A stretch of DNA of 64,000 nt from Streptomyces populi. Lineage in GTDB: Bacteria > Actinomycetota > Actinomycetes > Streptomycetales > Streptomycetaceae. Shown here piece by piece: positions 36,301 through 43,138 of the stretch (within the stretch, counting starts at the first letter, position 1; each line of letters starts with the position of its first letter). The translations under genes and the position numbers were made by a program. The notes beneath the pieces were generated by a model. It was not told where the DNA came from and did not search any database. It worked only from the letters and a program-made list of their open reading frames with translations. The stretch spans positions 1-64,000 of the forward strand of contig NZ_KZ626869.1 in assembly GCF_002911015.1 (NCBI RefSeq), read 5' to 3'.

Positions 36301-36563
36301 CGCCCGTGTTCCAGTGCCTCTTCGCCCTCCAGGACAACCCTCCGCCCCGGCTCGACCTGCCCGGTGTGACCGCCGCGCACCTGCGCCAGCCGTACGCAGC
36401 CCTTCCCGTGGAACTGCACCTCGAGGTGTGGCCTGACGAGAACGGCGCGCTCGACGTGGTGCTCTCGTTCCGGCGTGCCGCCGTCACCGAGACCACCGCG
36501 CTGAATCTGCTCAAGGGCTACCACGACCGTCTCGCCCTGATCGCCGCGGGAGCCGCGACATGA
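33360..36563 (+). CDS. NRPS: A-PCP-C protein (valine-like code)
   Basis: About 1067 aa from GTG 33360, preceded by AAGGGAG five bases upstream; GTG 33288 would add 24 residues. Codon 50 is TTA (33507-33509). A domain: FTSGTTGRPKGV (near residue 178), NGYGPVESTVFTT, YRTGDLGTRDENG, RGKLDDRAL. The hand-read code D-A-L-W-I-G-G-V-F-K is close to valine codes. PCP: LGGSSLQAARV (Ser near 584). A C-terminal condensation domain has HHIAFDG (near 783), an intact HHxxxDG motif. The order A-PCP-C means it passes its aminoacyl group to a downstream amine rather than receiving one. A repeat-rich linker (35221-35303) sits between PCP and C. The stop overlaps the P450 start. Confidence 0.93.
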   Translation: MLQSNAVRTEGVVGESPGEGLHDVFAAQARARPRRTALITRNTRVSYGELDARAEELADGLAAAGVGRGHVVPILLSRSVDLVATLLAVLKLGAAYALLDPDWPPTRLDAVVEQLRPPLVVGGPGAAEGLSAPLWTPAVGGTGGRTTDGGTDGDGEERPARRPVVAVRGRDACCVFFTSGTTGRPKGVITPHRATARLFGPDTFARFDRDTVVPLAAALPWDAFSLELWAALYNGGTGVLIDEPFLTAEALRTMVTDHGVNTVWLTSSLFNLMVDEDLTALSGLSQVIIGGERLSVRHVGRFLDRFPDTALINGYGPVESTVFTTTHRITAADCARPDGIPLGRPVPGTSVLILRDGSPRAAGEPGEICVAGDGLALGYLGEPALTAEKFISVDIGGERVRLYRTGDLGTRDENGTVEFRGRIDRQVKIRGNRVEPAEVERQIEHLVPYVADCRVVPRWNEPAGAFELVAFCVPGTAGNGPPDVPAVLALHLPAYQRPAHIAFVDSFPLTDRGKLDDRALLASVPGPRAEDHHVPAGGHQGPAEDRRGPVGDPLVRLVAEAFAEVLGRAAVPAHTSFFDLGGSSLQAARVCTRVRGRTGRPVPLSSLYEHASAERLGSWLRSARGTDGTDGTDGTARGTDGTARGADVVPQPSDGIPLTAMELVFLTRHLTAPQDRSGYCLMVWHLDGPLDQDRLEGAVAAVHERHQVLRTAFRADPRPHAEVTDICAPPLELLDARPTTDEAVAALRQLFDEPLEPQDADLWRAALVPVTETRGRLFGLLVHHIAFDGRSESVLARDLSDAYAGREPRPAPPTLAERARLTTAATALTDRAGRAERAREELLDVPPIRWPERPGPGETGVGHLDVSVPADLTAGLDTTGTALGASRFVVLLSAWADILAEVCGQRDFAVGVPVAERTVPELEETVGCLIGMMPVRLRGDAVDGGESGVRETGAVVHRAFTRSDVPFTDLTQSAGTASGRPPVFQCLFALQDNPPPRLDLPGVTAAHLRQPYAALPVELHLEVWPDENGALDVVLSFRRAAVTETTALNLLKGYHDRLALIAAGAAT
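35221..35303 (+). repeat. In-frame tandem repeat in NRPS linker
   Basis: Repeats of the 9-mer GGCACGGAC, with variants, encode a TDG/TDG/TARG-type linker between the PCP and condensation domains. The unit keeps frame, so length can change without breaking the protein. Confidence 0.75.
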
Positions 36564-37747
36564 CCGTGATCACCTATTCCCCCGCCGATGTCGTCGACCC
36601 GGACCTGCACGCCTCCGGCGAGGTGTTCGGGCTGTGGCGCTGGATGCGGCAGCACACCCCGGTCCACTGGCACGAACCGGGCGACCTGCCGGGCTTCTGG
36701 TCGCTCACCCGCTACGACGACATCCGGCAGGTGTACCAGGACCCGGCCGTCTTCAGTTCGGCCCGGGGCGTCCTGCTGCGGCCGGTGGACCTGGGTGAGG
36801 ACCCCGGCAGCGGCCGGACCATGGCCCTCACCGACCCGCCCCGGCACCGCGCCCTGCGCGGGCAGGTGGCCGACCGGTTCAGCGAGCGCTGTGCCCGGTC
36901 CCTGGCGGACGAGATGCGCGCCGAGATCCGCTCGGTGGTGACCCGTGCCGTCGAGGCGGGCAGCTGCGACGTGGTCCACGACATCGGGGCCCGCCTCTCC
37001 GGTTACAACATCGGCAGACTGCTCGGGGTGCCGCCGGAGGACCGCGAACAACTGCTGACCTGGACCACGGAGGCGTTCGAGTCCGGCAAACCCCTCACCA
37101 GCCATCTCGCGCTGATGCGCTACTTCATCGACATGATGTACGCGCGGATGGAGAAGCCCGCCGACGACGCGATGGGCATGTTCGTGGACAACGAGGTCCA
37201 GGGCGAGCTGCTGACCGAGACCGAGATCCTGCTGAGCTGCGAGAACCTCGTCGGGGCGTCGGAGAACGCGGGGCTGTCGATGGCCTCGGGGATCCTCGCC
37301 CTCGCCGGGCATCCGCGGCAGTGGCAGCGGCTGGTGCGGGAGCGGGACGACGAGCTCCTGCGGACCGCGGCGGAAGAGGTGCTGCGGTGGACGAGCAGCG
37401 CCACGCACAGCATGCGGACGGCCACGACGGACACCGTCGTCGGGGGCAGGCGCATCGCGGCCGGGGACCGGGTGGTGCTGTGGATCCCCTCGGCCAACCG
37501 GGACGGGTCGGTGTTCACCGAACCCGAGCGGTTCGACCTGGGCCGGCAGCCCAACCGTCATCTGGCCCTGGGCACGGGTGAACACGTCTGCATCGGGAGC
37601 ACCATGGCCCGCCACCAGATGCGGATGCTCCTGGAGACGCTCGTGGAGTCGGTCGCCGTCGTCGAGCCGGCCGGAGACGTGGAGCCGCTGCGTTCGATCA
37701 CGGTGAACGGCCCGGCGCACGCCGCCGTGCGCCTGGTCGCCCGCTGA
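36560..37747 (+). CDS. Cytochrome P450, probably acting on a carrier-bound amino acid
   Basis: 395 aa; ATG in an ATGA overlap with the NRPS stop. Heme motif HLALGTGEHVCIGSTMA (Cys near residue 344) with Leu in place of the usual Phe. The I-helix reads LVGASENAGLS, so the usual Thr of the acid-alcohol pair is Asn. It does not belong with the P450 pair at 20-23 kb. Tight coupling to an NRPS and an altered I-helix fit P450s that hydroxylate PCP-tethered amino acids at the beta carbon, such as NikQ and NovI. Candidate substrate: the aminoacyl-PCP made by 27494-29464 or by its own NRPS. Confidence 0.9.
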   Translation: MTVITYSPADVVDPDLHASGEVFGLWRWMRQHTPVHWHEPGDLPGFWSLTRYDDIRQVYQDPAVFSSARGVLLRPVDLGEDPGSGRTMALTDPPRHRALRGQVADRFSERCARSLADEMRAEIRSVVTRAVEAGSCDVVHDIGARLSGYNIGRLLGVPPEDREQLLTWTTEAFESGKPLTSHLALMRYFIDMMYARMEKPADDAMGMFVDNEVQGELLTETEILLSCENLVGASENAGLSMASGILALAGHPRQWQRLVRERDDELLRTAAEEVLRWTSSATHSMRTATTDTVVGGRRIAAGDRVVLWIPSANRDGSVFTEPERFDLGRQPNRHLALGTGEHVCIGSTMARHQMRMLLETLVESVAVVEPAGDVEPLRSITVNGPAHAAVRLVAR

Positions 37748-37751
37748 GCGG

Positions 37752-37779
37752 GACGGCCGGCGGCTGGGGTCCGGCCGTC
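37752..37779 (+). terminator. Hairpin after the NRPS-P450 operon
   Basis: Perfect 9-bp arms (37752-37760 and 37771-37779) with a 10-nt loop, starting five bases after the P450 stop. Confidence 0.6.
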
Positions 37780-37787
37780 GCCGTGGA

Positions 37788-37886
37788 TGCCCGGACCCCA
37801 GCCCGGGTCGCCCTTCCCGGGCCTCCCGGGCTTCCCGTCCCTTTCATCTGTCCCGTCCTCCCCGCCCTCCCCGTCCTTCCCCTCCT
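37788..37886 (-). repeat. Pyrimidine-rich / G-tract low-complexity stretch
   Basis: On the plus strand this is nearly all C and T (CCTTCCC, CCTCCC and CCTCCTT units). On the minus strand it gives repeated G-runs, several of four Gs, just downstream of the MFS gene stop. It could form a G-quadruplex in the transcript tail or act as a pause/termination site. Confidence 0.6.
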
Positions 37887-37890
37887 TCGG

Positions 37891-39132
37891 TCAGGCCGCT
37901 GACACGTTCTCGTTCCCGGCGGGCTCGGACGGGGTCCGCACGGCGTCCTGCCGACGCTGCGCCAGGCGGACGGCGAACGGTGCCGCCAGACCGGTCAGCG
38001 CGAACATGGCTCCCACGACGTACCACCCGGGGCGGCCCCAGGTGATGCAGAGCGCGATCAGCAGCCCCGGTCCGAAGGCCTCGGCCAGCCCCGCTCCCAG
38101 ACCGAACACACCCAGGTACTGGCCGGTGGCGTGCCGCGGGGCGAAGGCGAAGGACACCTCGAAACCGGCGGCGGAGTACCACAGTTCGCCGACGGTGTGG
38201 ATCACCGCCGCGACCAGGAGCAGCGTCGCGGCGGCCCACGCCGGTGTTCCGGCGGACAGCGAGATCAGCGAGCAGGAGACGAGGAAGGCCACGCCCGCCC
38301 GGCGGTAGGCGGTTCCGCCGGCCGAGGCGGAGACTATGCTGCGGCTCGCTCTCACCTGGAACGCGACGACGATGACGGTGCTGGTGAGGATCGTGCCCGA
38401 GATGAGCCAGCGCGGAGCGGCGGTGGCACCGACCAGCCAGAGCGGGATGCCGACGGTGAGGACCTTGAACTGGACGGCCATGACGCCGTCGAGGGCGGTG
38501 AGCAGCAGGTAGGGGTGGTCACGGAGGGCGATCCAGCGGGGGCCGCCGTCGGCGGGGACCGGCGCGACCGGCGGAAGCAGGGTCAGGAACACCGCGCAGA
38601 CCACGAAGGCGAACGCGTTGCCCAGGACCATCAGCTGGTACGCGGTGAGGGTGCCGACCTGGACCACCCAGCCCGCCAGCACCGCGCCGAGGGAGATGCC
38701 GACGTTGGTCACCGCGCGCAGATAGGCCCGGAACTCCTGCGGCCGGTCCCCTCCGTAGTGTCTGACGAGCGGGCTGTGGGCGGCGACTCCGGCCGTCTTC
38801 GCCCCGGCGGCCGCGCAGACCGCGAGCACGAACGGCCAGAAGCTGTCCGCCAGTACGAAACCGGCCGTGGCCAGCGCCTGCACCACGAGCGTGGCCCGGT
38901 AGACGCCGCGCGCTCCGTACCGGTCCGCCAGATGACCGACCGTGACCCCCAGGGTCAGCGCGACGAGCCCGGCCGATCCGAGACCGAGTCCCACCTGGTC
39001 CGCCGGAAGGTGCACCGCCTCGGTGAAGTACAGCACTCCGGCGGTCAGATAGAGACCGGTGCCGATGGTGTGGACGAACTCCGAAGCCGCGAGGACACGC
39101 TGCGGCCGGGTATCCGGAACCAGACGGGACAT
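37891..39132 (-). CDS. MFS transporter
   Basis: 413 aa; ATG at 39132 with GGAG eight bases upstream. About twelve hydrophobic segments. The conserved loop 2-3 region reads GVTVGHLADRYGARGVYRA (near residue 58-76), matching the MFS G-x-x-x-D-R-x-G-R/A motif. Full family length. It follows the second biosynthetic block and is convergent with the NRPS-P450 operon, so it is a natural candidate for product export, although no substrate can be read from the sequence. Confidence 0.9.
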   Translation of the reverse strand: MSRLVPDTRPQRVLAASEFVHTIGTGLYLTAGVLYFTEAVHLPADQVGLGLGSAGLVALTLGVTVGHLADRYGARGVYRATLVVQALATAGFVLADSFWPFVLAVCAAAGAKTAGVAAHSPLVRHYGGDRPQEFRAYLRAVTNVGISLGAVLAGWVVQVGTLTAYQLMVLGNAFAFVVCAVFLTLLPPVAPVPADGGPRWIALRDHPYLLLTALDGVMAVQFKVLTVGIPLWLVGATAAPRWLISGTILTSTVIVVAFQVRASRSIVSASAGGTAYRRAGVAFLVSCSLISLSAGTPAWAAATLLLVAAVIHTVGELWYSAAGFEVSFAFAPRHATGQYLGVFGLGAGLAEAFGPGLLIALCITWGRPGWYVVGAMFALTGLAAPFAVRLAQRRQDAVRTPSEPAGNENVSAA

Positions 39133-39295
39133 GGACACGACTCCACGTGACAGAGGGGAAGCAAGGGGCCCCGCAAGTCTGTTGTGGCGTCACTCGCCCT
39201 AGCAAGAGCCTCACTTCGGCGGGACGGTGCCGGTCAGGCCGGGACGGCGGAGTACTTGCGGTCGCCTCGGCGCGGGCCCTCGGGGAACGGCGGTT

Positions 39296-40129
39296 TCACG
39301 GCACGGCGCGTCGGAAGGTTCCCGGAGTGATGCCGTACGTGCGCTTGAACCAGCGGTGGAAGTGCGCCTGGTCGGAGAAACCGGCGGACGCCGCGGCGTC
39401 CGCCGACGACAGGCCGCCGATCAGCAGGTGCCGTGCCCGGCGCAGCCGCAGCAGGCGTTGGTAGTCGCTCGGCGGCATACCGTACGTCTCCCGGAAGGCG
39501 CGGTACACGGCGAAGCGACTGCATCCCGCGGCTTCGGCCAGATCGGCTGCCGTGAGCGGCTCGAGGAACGCCTCGTCCAGCAGGGCACGGGCCCGGCGGG
39601 CGGTCTGACGCTGTGCCCGGCCCCGTAGCGTCCGCCGGTGCGGAGCACGGGTGGCGCCGCGTTCCGCCATCGCCAGGACGGCCGTGGTCAGGAGTTCCTC
39701 TCGTGCCAGTCGGCCGGAGCGGCCCACCAGTGCGGCGTGCAGGTCCGCCAGGGCGCCCGTGAGTACGGGATCGGTCAGGACGGGGCGCAGGAACAGCGGC
39801 ATCCCGTCGGCGCGTCCGTCGGAGGCGTCGGCGAGTATCTCGCGGACGACCGAGGGACCGATGTGCACGATGCGGTACTGATAGCCCGACTCCGCCGCGG
39901 TGCGGCCGTCGTGCACCTCGTCGGGGTTGAAGGCCATGACCATGCCGGCGCCACTGGTGTGGTCCGCTCCCCGGCAGTGGAACCTCTGCGCACCGATGTC
40001 GGTGATGCCGAAGGAGTAGGTGTCATGGCTGTGACGGGGATACACGTGATCGAAGAAGTGCGCGTGCATGGCCTCCAGCGGGCGGGTGCCGTCACGCCAG
40101 TACCGCGCCCATCCGCTCCCCGTTCCCAT
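39296..40129 (-). CDS. AraC-family transcriptional regulator
   Basis: 277 aa; ATG 40129. An N-terminal cupin-like sensing part (FFDHVYPRHSHDTYSFGI, MVMAFNPDEVHDG, YRIVHIGPS) is followed by two helix-turn-helix segments (TAADLAEAAGCSRFAVYRAF and ADAAASAGFSDQAHFHRWFK, then RTYGITPGTFRR). Divergent from the EamA exporter with 67 bp between them. AraC proteins of this layout often switch on the adjacent efflux gene when a small ligand binds. A pyochelin-responsive PchR is also an AraC protein, but nothing here ties this one specifically to a siderophore. Confidence 0.92.
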   Translation of the reverse strand: MGTGSGWARYWRDGTRPLEAMHAHFFDHVYPRHSHDTYSFGITDIGAQRFHCRGADHTSGAGMVMAFNPDEVHDGRTAAESGYQYRIVHIGPSVVREILADASDGRADGMPLFLRPVLTDPVLTGALADLHAALVGRSGRLAREELLTTAVLAMAERGATRAPHRRTLRGRAQRQTARRARALLDEAFLEPLTAADLAEAAGCSRFAVYRAFRETYGMPPSDYQRLLRLRRARHLLIGGLSSADAAASAGFSDQAHFHRWFKRTYGITPGTFRRAVP

Positions 40130-40196
40130 GGGCTCATTTTGACCCGCGCACCAGCGTTCAAGCCAGGCGGGGCACCGGTCCCGCAGAGTCGTGGCC

Positions 40197-41189
40197 ATGG
40201 AAACACGGAGATGGACGAACAGCCCGTATCTGCAACTGTCGATGACCATGGTGCTCTGGGGGAGCGCCTTCTCGAGCTCCAAAGCGGTCGTGGAACACGT
40301 TCCCCACTCCGTGGGCGCCTTCTTACGATTCGGCGGCGCCGCCGTCGCCCTGCTCCTGGCCGTCCGGCTGTTCGGCGGCCGCGGGACGCGCGTCCCGGCG
40401 CGCAGCGCACGGCGTGCGGCAGGGGCGGGCGTGCTGGGCGTCTTCGCCTACAACGGCTTCTTCTTCTGGGGCCTGTCGCTGGCCCCCTCCCTGGACGCCG
40501 GCATCCTCATCCCTGTCATGAGCCCCGTGCTCACCAGCGCGTTCCTGCTGGTGACCGGCAAGGAGCGGGCGGGATGGGCCCGGACGGCGGGCCTGGCCCT
40601 GGGGCTCCTCGGCGCGGTGGTCTTCTTCCTCGGCGCCGGGGGCGGTGCGCAGGGAGGTTCGTCCCGGCTCTGGGGTGATGCGCTGTTCCTCGTGAGCGCG
40701 GTGTGCTGGGCCTCGTACACACTGGTGGGCCCCCGTGTCCTGTCCGGAGTCGAACCGCTGCGCGCCACCACGTACGCGACCTGCGCGGGTGCCCTGCTGC
40801 TGGGTGTCCTCGCCGCACCCGACCTGGCGGAAGTCCGGTGGAGCGAGGTGCCGTCCGGTGTCTGGCTGAACTCCGTGTACCTCGCCGTGGGCGCCGCGGC
40901 CGTGGCCAACCTGTTCTACTACCGAGGGGTGGCCTCCGTGGGGCCCGCGAACGCCTCCCTCATGATGTTCAGCGTTCCTGTGGTCAACACCCTGTGCGCC
41001 ACGTTCTTCCTCGGCGAGTCCTTCGGCCGGTTGCAGGGAGCGGGGGCGCTGATCCTGCTCGCGGGAGCCGCTCTCGCCGTCACCCAGGGCAGGCTGCCCG
41101 GACGCAGGGCCGCCTCCGCCCGGCCGCGGGCCTCGACGGCCGCGGCCACGGCCGGCCGGAGCGGCCCGCGGGGTGAAGCGGCGGGGTGA
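40197..41189 (+). CDS. EamA/DMT-family exporter
   Basis: 330 aa from ATG 40197; an in-frame GTG at 40191 is possible. Ten hydrophobic segments with the duplicated EamA layout: MTMVLWGSAFSSSKAVVEHV at the start and ASVGPANASLMMFSVPVVNT in the second half. It contains one TTA codon (40323-40325, codon 43), implying dependence on the bldA tRNA and so on development. Divergent from an AraC regulator. Probably a metabolite or amino-acid-like product exporter. Confidence 0.92.
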   Translation: METRRWTNSPYLQLSMTMVLWGSAFSSSKAVVEHVPHSVGAFLRFGGAAVALLLAVRLFGGRGTRVPARSARRAAGAGVLGVFAYNGFFFWGLSLAPSLDAGILIPVMSPVLTSAFLLVTGKERAGWARTAGLALGLLGAVVFFLGAGGGAQGGSSRLWGDALFLVSAVCWASYTLVGPRVLSGVEPLRATTYATCAGALLLGVLAAPDLAEVRWSEVPSGVWLNSVYLAVGAAAVANLFYYRGVASVGPANASLMMFSVPVVNTLCATFFLGESFGRLQGAGALILLAGAALAVTQGRLPGRRAASARPRASTAAATAGRSGPRGEAAG

Positions 41190-41339
41190 AGCGGCGTCCG
41201 TCCCGGAGCCTCCGAGGTCTCGAGCGCTTCCGGGGCCGCCCGCTCCACCAGGCACGGCTGGTTCCCCCGCCGGTCGTGACGCTCTCGAGTCCTGCCGGTG
41301 CCACGGTCCGGGGCACTCCCCCGGCCGACGGGGCGCTGG

Positions 41340-41371
41340 AGTCACCGTCACCGTCACCGTCACCGTCACCG
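41340..41371 (+). repeat. Hexanucleotide tandem repeat (GTCACC)x5
   Basis: Five perfect copies of GTCACC in the gap between the EamA and SRPBCC genes. The region is non-coding by codon bias. Confidence 0.85.
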
Positions 41372-41442
41372 GGATCCGGCTCACCCGTATGGATCTGCCG
41401 GACTGTGCGCGTAGTGCGTCGGCCTGACGCTGGAAGCGAACA

Positions 41443-41478
41443 CGTGTGACCGCAGCGGGATCCCGCTGCGGTCACACG
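41443..41478. terminator. 36-bp perfect palindrome, probable terminator
   Basis: Arms 41443-41460 and 41461-41478 are perfectly complementary (18 bp each). It lies in the 411-bp gap 41190-41600, which otherwise holds only the hexamer repeat and no supported gene. Confidence 0.65.
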
Positions 41479-41600
41479 CATCCGTCGACCCAGGAGAGGC
41501 CGCGCTCGCGCGCCGGACGCCCACTGCTGCCGGGGTCCTCGTTCCGAGGGCACCCCGGCCGAAGACGTCCACGTGCCGCCTGGCCTCCAGGAGCGTGATC

Positions 41601-42059
41601 ATGGCCCGCAACCGCCGTCTGATCCTGAGCTCGCCGTCCGAGGTCTGGCATCTGCTGTCCGATGGCCACCGTTACGGGGAGTGGGTGACAGGAACTCAGC
41701 AGGTCCTCGCCGCAGACCCGCACTGGCCGGAAGTAGGTGCCCGGCTGAAGGTCCGCGTCGGTGCCGGACCTCTGACCCTCGACGACACCTGCGTCGTCCG
41801 CGTCTGCGAGCCGCGACACCGCCTGGAACTGGAAGCGAAGGCGGATCCCTTCGGCGCCGCGCGCATCGCCATGAAGTTGATTCCCTGGGGCGAGCACACC
41901 CTCCTCACCCTCGACTGGCACCCTCTCCGAGGACCCGGCACCAGGATGCACGGGCTCCCCGTGGACTACGTCGTCGCCGTCCGCAACGGCATGATGCTGA
42001 CGAAACTGGCTCGAATCGCGGTGCGCGAGCACACGCCGGGGGCGTATGCGGCACCTTAG
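41601..42059 (+). CDS. SRPBCC-family (polyketide cyclase/START-like) protein
   Basis: 152 aa; ATG 41601 with AGGAG seven bases upstream (the GTG at 41595 is too close to that site). The pattern starts with RLILSSPSEVWHLLSDGHRYGEWV, then VGARLKVRVGAGP and HRLELEAKADPFGAARIAMKL, the usual helix-grip order. It could bind a small hydrophobic ligand. It is isolated from the biosynthetic genes by the palindrome and repeat, so no pathway role is assumed. Confidence 0.8.
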   Translation: MARNRRLILSSPSEVWHLLSDGHRYGEWVTGTQQVLAADPHWPEVGARLKVRVGAGPLTLDDTCVVRVCEPRHRLELEAKADPFGAARIAMKLIPWGEHTLLTLDWHPLRGPGTRMHGLPVDYVVAVRNGMMLTKLARIAVREHTPGAYAAP

Positions 42060-42139
42060 AGATCCATGGCGGCAGCGAGAACGGGCCTCGGAGGAACCGG
42101 ATCGACCGGCCCCATGTCGGCCTGTGACGAGGGCGGTTC

Positions 42140-42733
42140 TCACGCCCCTTCGGACAGTCCCTGGCTCGTGATGTCGCCGAGGCACAGGGCGGCGAGCCGT
42201 GGGAGGCGGCTGTGCATCTCGGCCGCGTCGTCGAAGTCGAAGTCCTCACCCATGTCGTTGCCGTCGCGTGCGGCGGGTCGGCGTGAAGCCTCGTACTCGG
42301 TCCACGCCTCGTAGAAGTCCTCTTCGTCGCCGGTGACGCGCCCGAACGCGCGGGCGGCGGCGTAGTTGGTCATCTCGTCGAACAGCGCTTCGTCGCGGTG
42401 CGCCCCGGCTGCGGCGATCACCGCCGGGTGCTCGGCGAGCCGGTCCGGAACGGCCGCCGCCTTCTCGTACCAGTCGCGGCCCTGCGCGATGAGGCCCGCG
42501 CGGAAGTCCATGAAGCTGTCGTCCGAGCAGCCTCCGCCGATCAGGTAGGCGGCCGCCCACACGTCCCACCGGTACACGGCGCCGCTCGCCTCGTCGAAGC
42601 GCTCCTGATAGCGCAGGATGTCTTCCCTGGTACGGGTGGCCAGCTCATCGGTCAGCACTTCGGCGAACGGTCTGTCCACCGTGGCGGCCGAGCGTGCGGC
42701 TTCGATCGTGGTCCAGAACTCAGTGGTGTCCAT
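42140..42733 (-). CDS. DUF4240-domain protein
   Basis: 197 aa; ATG 42733, no clear ribosome-binding site. MDTTEFWTTIEAARSA at the N-terminus, then RYQERFDEASGAVYRWDVWA, AAYLIGGGCSDDSFMDFRAG and LIAQGRDWYEKA match the DUF4240 pattern. Acidic protein, no membrane segment or signal peptide. Function unknown. Members of this family are often lone genes or sit near toxin/immunity loci, and no such neighbour is visible here. Confidence 0.85.
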   Translation of the reverse strand: MDTTEFWTTIEAARSAATVDRPFAEVLTDELATRTREDILRYQERFDEASGAVYRWDVWAAAYLIGGGCSDDSFMDFRAGLIAQGRDWYEKAAAVPDRLAEHPAVIAAAGAHRDEALFDEMTNYAAARAFGRVTGDEEDFYEAWTEYEASRRPAARDGNDMGEDFDFDDAAEMHSRLPRLAALCLGDITSQGLSEGA

Positions 42734-43138
42734 GAGGGGGCACTGTGCCACCCGGGTCTGACAACGGCGCCTGGCGTTCGCGTCCGTGCGCCGGTCCGGC
42801 CGGGCGGACCCGCGCGGCACGGACCGGCGCCTACCGCATCCGCCGTACGGCCCGGTACTGGCGTAGCAGCACTCCCAGCAGAGCCGGTTCTGCAGAGTAC
42901 GAGTTCGCCTCCGCCGACGGAGACGGCCCTCGCCTCGGCCGATCGAAGACACCGTCAGGCGCCGTTCCCACGGACGAGGTTGACGATCTCCTGGACAAGT
43001 AGGAGGGCGGCGCTGTCCGGACAGGGGCGAGGCGGCGCGAGCACGACGCGCGGGCGGCGTGGAGCTCCTGGCGGGCAGCGGTGGTCTTGGCCATGACCCC
43101 GTCCGCCAGGAGCTCCGTCGCCGTGCGGTCCGCGGGAC
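42734..43138. other. Gene-poor 405-bp gap
   Basis: No frame has convincing coding bias. A plus-strand frame ending at 43002 gives an acidic tail (TDEVDDLLDK) that might be the remnant of a small protein. The right part holds a hairpin (43061-43116). Confidence 0.45.
43061..43116 (-). terminator. Inverted repeat downstream of the lamin-tail gene
   Basis: 14-bp perfect arms (43061-43074 and 43103-43116) with a 28-nt loop. It lies 23 bases beyond the stop of the minus-strand gene at 43139. Confidence 0.5.

Noticed and set aside
41341..41371. Short CRISPR-like array
   Set aside because: The units are contiguous hexamers without spacers, so this is a simple tandem repeat.
42745..43002. Small plus-strand frame ending in TDEVDDLLDK
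   Set aside because: The tail faintly recalls Pup-like proteins, but there is no GGE/GGQ end, no start with a ribosome-binding site and no coding bias upstream.
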